Numbered from the stretch's first letter, positions 8,736 through 17,797 are shown. The stretch: DNA of 64,000 nucleotides from DASQFQ01 sp963805525 (GCA_963805525.1 CAWDUT010000006.1:186001-250000); one strand, 5' to 3'. Program-made: numbers and translations. The notes: a model not told the origin generated them from the letters alone.

Positions 8736-9660
8736 GCCGGCGGCGCAGCTGCGCCCACAGGAGCGCGACGTGCATCTGCGCGCGGTTGCGCTCGACGCGG
8801 CGGATGACCTCGCGGGGGAGCGGGTTGCGGTCGGCCGCGACGGTCGCGCGCAGGCGCCACGCGTCGCGGACGCCCTCGAGCCACGCCTTGGGCTCGCGGC
8901 GGTACGCGCATTCGACGAGGTCGAAGGCGAGGTAGCCGAGCATCCGGGGCAGCGCCATCGCCGGCGGGTACCGGAGCCAGAAGTGCCACAGCTCGTTGCG
9001 GACCCGGAGGTAGAGCATGCGGTGGTAGCCGCCGCCGTCGCTGCCCGGGCGCTTGAGGTGGGCGAACGGCGCGCGCGGGAAGTAGCGGATCTCCCAGCCG
9101 TCGGCGGCGAGGCGCATCGCGGCGTCGATCTCCGACAGCGTGAAGAAGAACGGGCCGTAGAAGCCGCCGGCGGCGAGGAAGGCGTCGCGGCGCACCATGC
9201 AGGCGCCCTCGGGGAAGAAGTATGCGGGAATGCCCTCGGGCGGATCGCCCTCGATGCCCGAGCGCAGGAACCAGTCGAACGAGCCGACCTGCTCGTCGAT
9301 CAGGACGGTGCCGTCATCGTCGACGTTGCGGATGAAGCCGCCGGCGACCCCGAGCCTCGGGTTGGCATCGAACGCCCGCTCGAGCTCTTGCACCGCTCCG
9401 GGCTCCGGGTGGGAGTCGTCGTCGATGAAGAGCACGAGGTCGTGGGTGGCGTGCGCGGCGCCGACGTTGCGGCCGGCGGCGCCGAGGTCGCCTGGCTCGA
9501 GCACGATCGCGCCGCGGGCGCGGGCCATCTCCGCCGTGCCGTCGCTGGAGGCGTCGACGACGATCACCTCGTCGGCGCAGCCCTGGGCTTTGAGCTCGTC
9601 GAGCACGCGCGCCGTCATCTCGCGGCGGTTGAAGGTGAGCAGCACGGCGCTGACGGACAC
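8728..9660 (-). CDS. family 2 glycosyltransferase
   Basis: The 310-residue protein has the GT-A fold of family 2: VSAVLLTFNRREM at the N-terminus, EVIVVDASSDGT as the nucleotide-binding strand and LVLFIDDDSHPEPG as the metal-binding DxD region. The C-terminal third holds HLKRPGSDGG and a hydrophobic stretch, as in membrane-associated rhamnosyltransferase-like enzymes. It would add one sugar to the lipid-linked unit in the cytoplasm. The GTG at 9660 is 8 bases after a minus-strand TACCCT box, so it is probably leaderless. The donor sugar is unknown. Confidence 0.87.
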   Translation of the reverse strand: MSVSAVLLTFNRREMTARVLDELKAQGCADEVIVVDASSDGTAEMARARGAIVLEPGDLGAAGRNVGAAHATHDLVLFIDDDSHPEPGAVQELERAFDANPRLGVAGGFIRNVDDDGTVLIDEQVGSFDWFLRSGIEGDPPEGIPAYFFPEGACMVRRDAFLAAGGFYGPFFFTLSEIDAAMRLAADGWEIRYFPRAPFAHLKRPGSDGGGYHRMLYLRVRNELWHFWLRYPPAMALPRMLGYLAFDLVECAYRREPKAWLEGVRDAWRLRATVAADRNPLPREVIRRVERNRAQMHVALLWAQLRRRLT

Positions 9661-9683
9661 GGCCGCGCAGGGTATCCCCGCCG
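9661..9683. promoter_or_regulatory. 23-base divergent promoter with interlocked -10 boxes
   Basis: The sequence AGGGTATCCC (9669-9678) contains TACCCT on the minus strand, 8 bases before the glycosyltransferase GTG, and TATCCC on the plus strand, 5 bases before the deacetylase ATG. The boxes share the same central TA. Both genes appear leaderless. Confidence 0.5.
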
Positions 9684-10403
9684 ATGAGATCGCTCGCTCT
9701 TGCCTACCACGCGATCGGCACGCGGGCGGTGCGCGACGACCCGCATGGGCTGTTCGTGTCGTCGCCGCGGCTGCGGCGCCACGTGGCCTGGCTGCAGCGG
9801 CGCGGGTACTCGCTGGTGACGTTCGGCGAGCTGGTGGCGCGCGGGGAGGACGACCTGTGCGCGCTGACGTTCGACGACGGCTTCGAGAGCTGCGCGGCGC
9901 TGGCGGACCTTGGCGTTCCGGCGACGGTGTTCGTCACCACGGGGTGGCTCGGCGGCCGCCATCCCGATGCGCCGGACGCCGCGATGCTCTCCGAGGACGG
10001 GGTGCGGCGGCTGCACGCGGCGGGGGTCGAGATCGGGGCGCACACTGCGACCCACCCCGACCTCACGCTGCTCGGCTTCGACGCCGCCCGCGAGGAGCTC
10101 GCGTCGGCCCGCCTCAGCCTGGAGGCGCTGCTCGACGCGCCGGTGAGGTCGGCGGCGTACCCGTACGGCCGCGCGACGGCGGAGACCGTGCGGGCATGCG
10201 CGGCGGCGGGCTTCAGCGCGGCGTGCCGGACGAGCGGGTTCGGCTCGCGCTCGACCCCGCTCGACTACCCGCGCGAGGACATGGACGGCCCGGCCTCGCT
10301 GGTCGGGCTGCGGCTTAAGGCGGCGGGCCGCTACGAGCCGCCCATGCAGGCGCGCGCGGCCCGAGGCGTGCGACGGGCGGGGCGGCAGGTGAGGCGCCCA
10401 TGA
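9684..10403 (+). CDS. polysaccharide deacetylase (CE4/NodB family), copy 1
   Basis: A 239-residue protein with a NodB fold. LTFDDG carries the catalytic base and metal-binding Asp, HTATHPDLT carries the two metal-binding His residues, and AAYPYGR is the third conserved motif. No clear signal peptide is present, so it may act in the cytoplasm or be anchored by partners. It would remove acetyl groups from amino sugars, which fits the two aminotransferases and the acyltransferase in the locus. It overlaps a second deacetylase by 4 bases (ATGA). The substrate is inferred only from context. Confidence 0.88.
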   Translation: MRSLALAYHAIGTRAVRDDPHGLFVSSPRLRRHVAWLQRRGYSLVTFGELVARGEDDLCALTFDDGFESCAALADLGVPATVFVTTGWLGGRHPDAPDAAMLSEDGVRRLHAAGVEIGAHTATHPDLTLLGFDAAREELASARLSLEALLDAPVRSAAYPYGRATAETVRACAAAGFSAACRTSGFGSRSTPLDYPREDMDGPASLVGLRLKAAGRYEPPMQARAARGVRRAGRQVRRP

Positions 10404-11083
10404 GGCCGTTCGTGCTCGTCCACCACGGCGTCGGCGCCGTGACCGACGCCGAGGATCCGGACCGCCTCGTCGTCTCGCCGGCCCACCTCGAGTCGCAGGT
10501 CAGGCTGCTCCTCCGGCTCGGCTACCGCTTCGTCACCGCCGAGGAGCTGATCGAGCGCGGCCCGGCGCGCCGCACCGCGGTCCTCACCTTCGACGACGGC
10601 TGGCGCGACGGCCTGACCGTGGTCGCGCCGCTGCTCGAGCGCCTCGGGGTACGCGCGTCGTTCTACGTCTCGGCGGGTCTGTGGGGGACGCAGCACGCGC
10701 TCGTCGCCGGCCCGGCGGGCGAGCTGATGACCCCGGACGACGCCCGCGAGCTCGCCGCGCGAGGGATGGAGGTCGCCTCCCATGGCCTCACCCACCCCGA
10801 CCTCCGCAAGCTCGACGACGCCGCCCTCGACACCGAGCTGCGCGACTCCCGCGCGGCGATCGAGGCGGTCACCGGCCGCCCCTGCCGCACCTTCGCCTAT
10901 CCGTTCGGCCTCTTCGACGAGCGGGCGAAGGCGCGCGTCGGCGCCGCCGGCTACGAGCTCGCGCTCGCCTGGGGCGCCCGCCGCAACTGGGACCCGCTCG
11001 AGGTCGGCCGCCTCCCCGGCCCACCCCGCCACGGCGCATCCCGGCTCGCCCTGAAGATGGCCGGCATCAGGAGGCCGGCGTGA
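10400..11083 (+). CDS. polysaccharide deacetylase (CE4/NodB family), copy 2
   Basis: The second NodB-type protein has 227 residues with LTFDDGWRDG, SHGLTHPDLRKL and FAYPFGLFD, covering all the metal- and acetate-binding motifs. It is translationally coupled to copy 1 (ATGA) and shares its architecture (SPAHLESQ region, GYRFVTAEEL), so the pair is probably an old tandem duplication. Again no signal peptide is evident. The two may deacetylate different sugars of the repeat unit or one may be regulatory; both retain the catalytic motifs. Confidence 0.88.
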   Translation: MRPFVLVHHGVGAVTDAEDPDRLVVSPAHLESQVRLLLRLGYRFVTAEELIERGPARRTAVLTFDDGWRDGLTVVAPLLERLGVRASFYVSAGLWGTQHALVAGPAGELMTPDDARELAARGMEVASHGLTHPDLRKLDDAALDTELRDSRAAIEAVTGRPCRTFAYPFGLFDERAKARVGAAGYELALAWGARRNWDPLEVGRLPGPPRHGASRLALKMAGIRRPA

Positions 11084-11120
11084 GCGGCCTCGCCGCCGCC
11101 GCCGCCCGCCGGCGGCGCCC

Positions 11121-12200
11121 ATGAACGTCCTCATCGTCGCCCCCTACGGCATCCTCGGCGGCGCCGAGCTCTCGCTCCTCGCCGCGCTCGAGCGCCGGCC
11201 CGCGGACATGGACCCACGGGTCCTCCTCGTCGCCGACGGCCCCCTCCGCGCGCGGCTGGCGGAATCCGGCATTCCGGTCTGGCTCGGACACGGACACGAC
11301 GGCCCGCCGGACCCGCGAGCGGTCGGCCGCTTCACCCGCTCGCTGACCGCGCTCTTGCGCGAGTGGCGCCCGGACGTCGTCTGGGCGCTCGGGCAGAAGG
11401 GCGCGCTGCTCGCCGCGCCCGCGTGCCGGCTCGCAGGTGTGCCGGTGGTGTGGCACAAGGTCGACCTGTCGTGGGACCGCGAGCTCGCCGTCCCCCTCGC
11501 CGCCGCGACGAGCGGCGTGATCGCGGTCAGCGAGGGCGCGGCCCGCGCGCTCGGGCCGCTGCGCTCCCGCGTGCTCACGATCGCCCCGCCGCCGGTGACG
11601 CTCGATCCCGGCCTGCGCGCGCCGCTCGACGGCCCGCCCACGATCGGGATGCTCGCCCGCGGCGCGCCGTACAAGGGCCACCGCGAGCTGCTGCGCGCGG
11701 CGGCGCTGCTCACCGCCGAGTTCCCCGACCTGGGCGTGCTCGCCTCGTGCGTGCCCGTGCCCGAGTACCCCGGCTACCGCGGCGAGTTGCTCGCGCTGGC
11801 CGCCGAGCTCGGGCTGAACGCCGAGCTCCCTGAATGGCTGGCCCCCGAGGAGGCCCTGCCGCGCCTGTCGGTGCTGGTCAGCGCGACCCACCGCGATGAG
11901 CAGGGCTTCGGCTTCGAGGGGTTCGGTCTCACGATCGTCGAGGCCTCGTGGGCCGGCGTGCCGGTCGTGGTCGCAGAGGGCGGCGGCGCCGCCGAGGCGC
12001 TGATCGACGGCCACACCGGCACGCTCGTGCCCGACGCCGACCCCTCCCGGCTCGCCGAGGCGATCGCGCCTTACCTCCGCGACCCCGACCTCCGTGCCCG
12101 CACCGGCGCGGCGGGCCGAGCCTTCGCCCGCGAGCGGTTCGCACCCGACGTGGTCATCCCGCGCCTGTTCGGCGCGCTGGAAGAGGGGGCTCGGCGCTGA
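11121..12200 (+). CDS. family 4 glycosyltransferase (GT-B)
   Basis: The 359-residue protein begins VLIVAPYGILGGAELSLL, the typical acceptor-side N-terminus of GT4 enzymes. It has GMLARGAPYKGHRELLRAAA in the middle and the donor-binding E-x7-E element in GFEGFGLTIVEASWAGVPVV, followed by EALIDGHTG. It would transfer a sugar from an NDP donor, retaining configuration, to the growing lipid-linked unit. It lies 37 bases after the deacetylases on the same strand. The donor sugar is not predictable. Confidence 0.88.
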   Translation: MNVLIVAPYGILGGAELSLLAALERRPADMDPRVLLVADGPLRARLAESGIPVWLGHGHDGPPDPRAVGRFTRSLTALLREWRPDVVWALGQKGALLAAPACRLAGVPVVWHKVDLSWDRELAVPLAAATSGVIAVSEGAARALGPLRSRVLTIAPPPVTLDPGLRAPLDGPPTIGMLARGAPYKGHRELLRAAALLTAEFPDLGVLASCVPVPEYPGYRGELLALAAELGLNAELPEWLAPEEALPRLSVLVSATHRDEQGFGFEGFGLTIVEASWAGVPVVVAEGGGAAEALIDGHTGTLVPDADPSRLAEAIAPYLRDPDLRARTGAAGRAFARERFAPDVVIPRLFGALEEGARR

Positions 12201-12225
12201 AGACGCCGCTCTGCGGCGCGGCCTT

Positions 12226-13278
12226 CTAGCGTCGCCGCGGAGCCGGCTGCGCCCGCCGCTGCAGCGCGTCGCCGACCCCTTCCATCGCGCCCACGCACTG
12301 GGCGAGGTCCTTCATCGCCACGAGCAGCGGCAGCCGCCACCACTCGCGCGCCGGGAGGCCGACCTTCACCGCGCGTGCGGTCGGCAGCCCGACGTAGGCG
12401 ATGACCGCCGCGCCCACCATCACCCGCGCCGGCCGCGGCCCCGCGATCGCGACCGCGGGCGCCATCGTCCACCCGAGCGCCCGCACGAGATGGCGGCCGC
12501 GCCGGCCACGGCGGACGTCGCCGCGCGCATAGGTCCGGTACATGACCGCGTTCGCCCGCCACGTCATCCGCGGCCGCCATGCGACCTCGGCGGCCGGCAC
12601 GAGCTGCACCCGCAGCCCCGAGCTCACCACCGTCGAGCTGAAGTTCACGTCCTCACCCGCGTAGAGGTCCTCGTTGAAGCCGCCGGCGGTCGCCCATGCG
12701 GTGCGCGTGAAGCCCATCGACCGCCCCGTCGAGAGTCCGATCTCGAACGCGCGCCCGAACAGCCGGTGCGACAGCGCGAGCATCGTGCTCTCCGCGCCGA
12801 TCTCCTCCGGCGACGGATACAGCGCGACCGCGAGGCACTGCTCGAACGGCGTCCGCGCGTCGATCCGGTAGGTGCCGCCGACGAAGTCGGAGTGCCGCAG
12901 CGCGTTGGCGATCGACTCGAGCCACTCAGGCTCGGGGCGGCAGCCGGCGTCGGTCAGCGCGATGCAGTCGTAGGAGGACGCCGCGATGCCGATGTTGCGC
13001 CCGGCGGCGATGTTCGAGCCCGGCGCGTCGACCACGACGAGCGGCAGCAGCCCGTGCTCCCGCGCCTCGGAGAGCAGCTCGAGCGTCCCGTCGGCCGAGC
13101 CGCCGTCCACCACCACGACCTCGTCGGGCGACTGCGTCTGCGCGGAAAGGGCGCTCAGCAGCTCGGCGAGCTGGTCGCGATCGTCCCGGACGGTGACGAC
13201 GACGGCGATGCCGTCCTCCACCGCGGCGAGCGCGTCGTCGCGGTCCAGCTCGGGCTGACCAGTGGAGGTATCGGACAT
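12226..13278 (-). CDS. family 2 glycosyltransferase, membrane-associated
   Basis: The ATG at 13278 gives 350 residues; the longer frame to 13332 would run across the start of the divergent gene. GT2 signatures are IAVVVTVRDDRDQL, EVVVVDGGSADGT, GRNIGIAASSYDCIALTDAG (DxG-type metal site) and GFNEDLYAGEDVNFS. The C-terminal part has a hydrophobic segment (APAVAIAGPRPARVMVGAAV), so it is likely membrane-bound. It resembles succinoglycan or biofilm-type GT2 enzymes. It is flanked by GT4 genes on both sides, convergent with the first and divergent from the second. Confidence 0.85.
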   Translation of the reverse strand: MSDTSTGQPELDRDDALAAVEDGIAVVVTVRDDRDQLAELLSALSAQTQSPDEVVVVDGGSADGTLELLSEAREHGLLPLVVVDAPGSNIAAGRNIGIAASSYDCIALTDAGCRPEPEWLESIANALRHSDFVGGTYRIDARTPFEQCLAVALYPSPEEIGAESTMLALSHRLFGRAFEIGLSTGRSMGFTRTAWATAGGFNEDLYAGEDVNFSSTVVSSGLRVQLVPAAEVAWRPRMTWRANAVMYRTYARGDVRRGRRGRHLVRALGWTMAPAVAIAGPRPARVMVGAAVIAYVGLPTARAVKVGLPAREWWRLPLLVAMKDLAQCVGAMEGVGDALQRRAQPAPRRR

Positions 13279-13319
13279 GCCGGGCTCTACGCGGGTCACT
13301 CTCCCATAGTTTTCGGCGC

Positions 13320-14438
13320 TTGGTATCACCATCTCCAGTCGTAGGCCATCTCGTGCGGCAGTTCCTGCCGCTCACCGAAACCTTCGTGGCCGAGCCGCTC
13401 CGGCATCTGCAACGCGTGCGACCGGTCGTGGTTGCGGGCACCGTCCTGTCCGATTCGTGGCATGAGTGGGACGATCTCGAGGACCTCGAGGCGCGCTACG
13501 GCCCGGCCTGGCGCCGCGTCACCCGCGAGCTCTCACGCGTGAAGGTCCTCTCGCCCCCCGCCGGGCGAGCGCTGCGCGCGGTCATCCGCGAGCGCCGCAT
13601 CGAGCTCGTGCACGCGCACTTCGGCGACCACGCCGCGTACTACGCGCCGGCGATCCCGCGCGCCATCCCGATGGTCGTCTCGTTCTACGGCTACGACGCC
13701 ACCTCGTTCCCGCGCAAGGGCCGCGGCTACGGCGCGCGCGTGCTGCGGCGGCTGTTCCGCCGCGACGCCGTCCTGCTCGCGCTCAGCGAGGACATGCGGC
13801 GCGACCTGATCGCGCTCGGCGCCGACCCGGCGCAGGTCGAGGTCCACCACCTCGGCGTCTCGCTCGAGCGCTTCCCGTTCGCTCCCCGCGAGCCGGACGG
13901 CGAGCTCCGGCTCCTGTTCGTCGGCCGCCTGGTCGAGAAGAAGGGGATCTTCGACCTGCTCGAGGCGATCCGCGACCTCCCCGGCGTGCGCCTCGACGTC
14001 CTCGGCAGCGGCGCGCTCGAGGCCGAGGCACGCGCCGCCGCGGGCCCCAACGTCCACTTCCGCGGCGCCCTCCCGCCGACCGAGATCCCCGCCGCGATGG
14101 CCGCGGCCGACCTCCTCGTCGCGCCGAGCAAGGTCGCGCGCTCCGGCGACAAGGAGGGCACGCCGACCGTCATCCTCGAGGCGATGGCGAGCGGCCTGCC
14201 GGTGATCGCCACCCGCCATGCAGGGATCCCCGAGATGGTCGGGGACGGCCGCGAGGGCCTGCTCGTCCCCGAGGGAGACGCCGCGGCCCTCGCCCGGGCG
14301 ATCCGCGCCGCCGCCGACTCCCCCGAGCGGCGAGCGGCGTGGGCCGCCGCCGCCCGGGAGAAGGTCGAGCGCGAGTTCGACGCGGTGAAGCAGGCGGAGC
14401 GCCTCGAGGCGCTCTACGCGCGCCTGCTCAGCGCTTGA
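13320..14438 (+). CDS. family 4 glycosyltransferase (colanic acid/EpsF-like)
   Basis: The 372-residue GT-B protein has VGHLVRQFLPLTETFV at the N-terminus, a common start in EPS glycosyltransferases. It continues with VHAHFGDHAAYYA, LLFVGRLVEKKGIFDLLEAI at the start of the donor domain, and DKEGTPTVILEAMASGLPVI carrying the E-x7-E pair. A TTG at 13320 is the best start: it follows a TAGT-containing AT-rich stretch and is the first start after the divergent gene. It would add a sugar in the cytoplasm. Its end overlaps the RTX-like gene by 11 bases tail-to-tail. Confidence 0.87.
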   Translation: MVSPSPVVGHLVRQFLPLTETFVAEPLRHLQRVRPVVVAGTVLSDSWHEWDDLEDLEARYGPAWRRVTRELSRVKVLSPPAGRALRAVIRERRIELVHAHFGDHAAYYAPAIPRAIPMVVSFYGYDATSFPRKGRGYGARVLRRLFRRDAVLLALSEDMRRDLIALGADPAQVEVHHLGVSLERFPFAPREPDGELRLLFVGRLVEKKGIFDLLEAIRDLPGVRLDVLGSGALEAEARAAAGPNVHFRGALPPTEIPAAMAAADLLVAPSKVARSGDKEGTPTVILEAMASGLPVIATRHAGIPEMVGDGREGLLVPEGDAAALARAIRAAADSPERRAAWAAAAREKVEREFDAVKQAERLEALYARLLSA

Positions 14439-15894
14439 GCGTGACGGTCCCGCGGACCGCTCCGCCGCTCACCACCAGCGTCGCCTTGCGCTTGTGCTTC
14501 AGCGCCTTCCGGCCCGCCGCGGTGAAGCGCAGCCGCACGGTGACCGCGCCACCGCGGGCGGGCACGCGAGCGTTGCCGCGGGCCACGACCTTGCGGCCGG
14601 CGCGGGCGGTGAGCTTGAGGCGGCTCCCCGCCGTCGCGCCCCTCACCCGCACGCTGAACCCGCGCCGCAGCGCCTTCGCGAGCCGCGGGTGCCCGCTCAG
14701 GGCGAGCTTCGCGCCCGCGGCGCTCCCGCCACCGGCCGCCCCCGAGCCCGCGGAGCCGCCGCGCTTCACGTGCTCGCAGTCCGGCGCCACGACGTCCTGC
14801 GGATCGGCCGTGACCGTGTCGGTGCCGGCGCCGCAGGTGACGCTGTCCACCTCGCCGTCGCGGGCGTCGATCGTGTCGTTGCCCCACGGGTACTTGCACC
14901 ACAGCGGGCCGCAGTCGCCGCCGGCCAGGTCGCCGGAGATCGTGTCCCGGCCCGGGCCGCCGACCAGCACGTCGTCGCCGAAGCCGCCGTCCACGCTGTC
15001 GTTCCCGGCGCCGCCGTCCAGGTGATCCGCCCCGTCGCCGGAGCGCAGGACGTCGTCGCCACCGCCGCCGTTCATGGTCGAGGGCGTCCCGACCTGGCTG
15101 AGGCGGAACTCGTCGGGCCCGTCGCTGCCGGTGAACGACCCGCCGACGTTGAGCCACACCTTTTCGACGCTGCGCAGGTCGTCGCCCTCGCCCGGGCGGC
15201 CGTCGTCGGCGCCGCCGCCGAACGTGATCGCCACCGGCGGATCGGTGTCGCTGAAGCGGCTGGAGTAGTCGCCCTCGATGCGGTCGACGCCGGGCCCGCC
15301 GTCGACGAAGTCGGCGTTCGCGTGCTCGTAGCCGTCGGGCGAGAGCAGGTCGTCGCCGGCGCCGCCCTCGATGTGGTCGCGGCCGTCGTTGCCCAGGATC
15401 GTGTCGTTGCCGTCGCCGCCGCGCAGGACGTCGTCGCCCTCCCCGCCGGTCAGCTTGTCCTCGCCGGGCCCGCCGTCGAGCACGCCCGCCTCGTCGGCGG
15501 CGGTCAGCCAGTCGGCGCCGGGGCCGCCGCTGAGCGTCACCGGCACGGGCAGGCCGTCGGAGACGTACGCGTCGTCATCGCCCGCCCCGAGCTCGACGCG
15601 GACCGCGGTCGGCGTGTCGCAGGTGACGACGTCGCCGCCGTACAGGTCCGACGGCGTGCAGCCGGCGGGAGCGTTCATCGGATCGCCCGAGCTCGTGTAG
15701 AACGTGATCGTCGAGTCGTCGTCCGAGCCCTGGACGCCGACGTGATTCTTCACCGAAGTCTTCGCGGCGGTGTACACCAGCGTGCCGTCGGCCTGGCGCG
15801 CGAGCGTCGCCGCCGACGCCGCCGCCGGCACCGCCGCGACAAGCGCGAGCGCCAGCAACAGCGCCCATCTGATCGTTCGTACGTTCGTGGTCAT
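14428..15894 (-). CDS. secreted RTX-like calcium-binding repeat protein
   Basis: The 488-residue protein starts with a signal peptide (MTTNVRTIRWALLLALALVA, cleavage near AASA). The middle (about residues 115-370) contains many GGxGxDxxx nonapeptides such as GGPGEDKLT, GGEGDDVLR, GGDGNDTIL and GGAGNDSVD, which form calcium-binding parallel beta-rolls. After a Gly/Ala-rich linker, the last 90 residues form a basic beta-rich domain (FSVRVRGATAGSRLKLTARA) common in secreted actinobacterial proteins. It is probably an extracellular matrix or surface protein stabilised by calcium; its place in the EPS locus supports a matrix role. No catalytic domain is visible. Confidence 0.85.
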   Translation of the reverse strand: MTTNVRTIRWALLLALALVAAVPAAASAATLARQADGTLVYTAAKTSVKNHVGVQGSDDDSTITFYTSSGDPMNAPAGCTPSDLYGGDVVTCDTPTAVRVELGAGDDDAYVSDGLPVPVTLSGGPGADWLTAADEAGVLDGGPGEDKLTGGEGDDVLRGGDGNDTILGNDGRDHIEGGAGDDLLSPDGYEHANADFVDGGPGVDRIEGDYSSRFSDTDPPVAITFGGGADDGRPGEGDDLRSVEKVWLNVGGSFTGSDGPDEFRLSQVGTPSTMNGGGGDDVLRSGDGADHLDGGAGNDSVDGGFGDDVLVGGPGRDTISGDLAGGDCGPLWCKYPWGNDTIDARDGEVDSVTCGAGTDTVTADPQDVVAPDCEHVKRGGSAGSGAAGGGSAAGAKLALSGHPRLAKALRRGFSVRVRGATAGSRLKLTARAGRKVVARGNARVPARGGAVTVRLRFTAAGRKALKHKRKATLVVSGGAVRGTVTLKR

Positions 15895-15972
15895 CGGGAG
15901 TCCTCGAGGTCGGTGCTGCAGGTCGGACCACGACGATCCCCGAGCCGCCCGCAGACCACATCAGGGGTTTCC

Positions 15973-17300
15973 CTAGCCTTCGATGATGCTGCGCACGCCG
16001 CGCTTGTCGACGGCGAGCACCCGGCCCCCGCCGAGCGCGGCCGTCCCGCGGATGCCCGCGGTGGCCCGCAGCGAGCCGCGCTGCTTGCCCGTGCGCGCGT
16101 CGAGCACGACCACCTCGTCGCCCTTGTTCTCGAGAAACGGGTTGAGCCCGTGGGCCTCGGCGACCACGGTCACGAGATCGCCAGCGATGCTCACCGACGG
16201 CGGCCGCTCGCCGGAGAACTCATGCGACCACAGGTGCCGGCCCGTGGCCGGATCCTCCGCCGTGAGCCGGTCGCCGGAGCGGCGGACGAACACGCGGTCG
16301 CCGCCGGCCACCCGCGCCGGCTCGACCTTGCCCAGGTCGCGCGAGCGGGCCGTGCGCAGATCGACCGTGTGCAACCCGGTGAACCCGTACCCGACGTAGG
16401 CCCTGTCGGCCAGCCCGACCGTGAGCCCGCAGCCGGTGCGCGAGGGCGCGCGCCGGCCGGAGCGGCCGACCGCCTGCACGAGGCACTCGGTGCCGGAGCC
16501 CTTCGTCTGCAGCACGACGCGCCCGGGAGCGACCGTGTCGTACTTGCCGACGTGCGAGCGCACGAGCACGCGGCCGTCGCGCGGGTCGAGCGCGGCGTGG
16601 GCGTCCTTCTCGCCGCCGGGAGCCGACACGAGCGCGACGTCCGGGAGTTGCTCCGGCCTCTGATCGGCATCCGCGGGGAACTGGTTGGAGAGCCCGTAGT
16701 AGCGCCCGACGGCCTTCCGGCTCCAGCGCGTCCGCCCCGCCACGTCGATGCCGAGGAGCCGGCAGTCTTGCTCCGGCAGCCCCCGACGACCACCGTCCCG
16801 CCCGCGGCGGCCAGCGGCGCGATGAACGTGCCGCGGCGGCTCCAGAGCCGACGCCCGCTGCGGTCATACGCCACGAGCGTGTCGTCCTTCATGACCGAGA
16901 AGGACCCGTCACGGGCGTGCTGGGCGCGATCGGCCGAGGTGCCGACGAGCCGGCGCCCGGTCCGTGCGTCGAGCAGGCGGACGACGCCGCCGTCCAGCTC
17001 GAGCACCCGGCCGCCGTTCACCGTCAGGGCGAAGGGGTAGAAGTCGGTGGCGCGCACGGCCCACCGCGTGTGCTCGTCGGTCTCCGACCGCGCGGCCAGC
17101 CACGGATACACGCCCAGCCCGCCGATCAGCACGACCGCGAGCACGAGCCCCGCCACGCGGCTGCGCCGTCCGACGAGCACCGCGAGCCCGGCCGCCGCCA
17201 GCACCACACCGGCGGCCCACACGATCCCGTGATGGCCGGCGCCGCCGACGATCAGGAGCACGGCGCCGACGGCGAGAAGGACTGGGCCGGCCTGCCGCAC
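15973..17300 (-). pseudogene. frameshifted membrane-anchored PQQ-like beta-propeller protein
   Basis: Two minus-strand frames together encode one protein. The first (17300 down to about 16785) gives three hydrophobic helices and then propeller-like repeats ending GGTVVVGG. The second (about 16783 to 15973) continues with LPEQDCRLLGIDVAGRTRWS and repeats such as VVVLDARTGKQRGSLRATAG. The break falls at a run of five C (16780-16784); one extra base there would restore VGGLPEQD and a full protein of about 442 residues. It may be a true frameshift, slippage or a sequencing error. The GTG at 17300 sits 7 bases after a TAGACT box that overlaps the marR stop codon, so the gene follows marR and may be co-transcribed. 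Function is unknown; such propellers often bind quinones or act as scaffolds. Confidence 0.72.
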
Positions 17301-17307
17301 CGACAAC

Positions 17308-17313
17308 AGTCTA
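17308..17313 (-). promoter_or_regulatory. -10 box overlapping the marR stop codon
   Basis: Read on the minus strand, TAGACT occupies 17313 to 17308. Its TAG is the stop codon of marR, and it lies 7 bases before the GTG at 17300 of the propeller gene, suggesting a second leaderless promoter inside the marR-propeller unit. Confidence 0.45.
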
Positions 17314-17784
17314 TTCCGGGGTGTGACGGACTACGGCTTGCAGGGAGTCCCAGATGTCGGCGAGCTGTTGCAGCTGCGCGTCGGAGAGCCGGTCCAGGAA
17401 GAGCTCGCGCGCCCCTTCCAGGTGGGTCCGGTTCGCGGCCTTCAGCCGCGCTCTGCCGGCAGGCGTGAGCACGACGTCGAAGCTCCGCGCGTCGTCCTCG
17501 CTGCGCTCGCGCGTGACCAGACCGTCACGCTCGAGCCCGTCGACGAGCCGGCTGACGCCGCTGGGGCTCATGAGCACCTGGTCGGCCAGCGCGGTCATCC
17601 GCAGCCGCCGGCGCGGCGCCATCCCGAGCTGGATCAGCACGTCGTAGGTGCTCCCCGACAGCCCGTGTGACCGCCGCAGGTCCGCATCGAGCTCGCGGTC
17701 GAGCTTGGCGCCGGCGCGCAGGAAGCCCTGCCAGGCCTTGAGCTCGGCGGGCGAGAGCCTGTCTGCGGAGCCGCGACTCGGCAA
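17311..17784 (-). CDS. MarR-family transcriptional regulator
   Basis: The TTG at 17784 gives 157 residues and lies 7 bases after a minus-strand TAGACT box. The longer frame to 17826 would start inside the operator and is rejected. The winged helix is clear: LRMTALADQVLMSPSGVSRL as recognition helix region and DGLVTRERSEDDARSFDVVL as the wing with its conserved Asp-Arg pair. MarR proteins bind as dimers to 16-20 bp palindromes and release DNA on binding small phenolic or oxidant ligands. A matching palindrome lies in the divergent gap at 17811-17826, so it probably represses itself and the F420-type reductase gene. Confidence 0.9.
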   Translation of the reverse strand: MPSRGSADRLSPAELKAWQGFLRAGAKLDRELDADLRRSHGLSGSTYDVLIQLGMAPRRRLRMTALADQVLMSPSGVSRLVDGLERDGLVTRERSEDDARSFDVVLTPAGRARLKAANRTHLEGARELFLDRLSDAQLQQLADIWDSLQAVVRHTPE

Positions 17785-17791
17785 GCGCGGG

Positions 17792-17797
17792 AGTCTA
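17792..17797 (-). promoter_or_regulatory. marR -10 box
   Basis: TAGACT on the minus strand (17797 to 17792) ends 7 bases before the marR TTG at 17784; this supports the short form of MarR and leaderless translation. Confidence 0.5.

Noticed and set aside
16191..17306. 371-residue single-frame reading of the propeller gene
   Set aside because: After about residue 175 the frame becomes Arg/Ser-rich nonsense, while the other frame continues the propeller repeats; a frameshift explains both.
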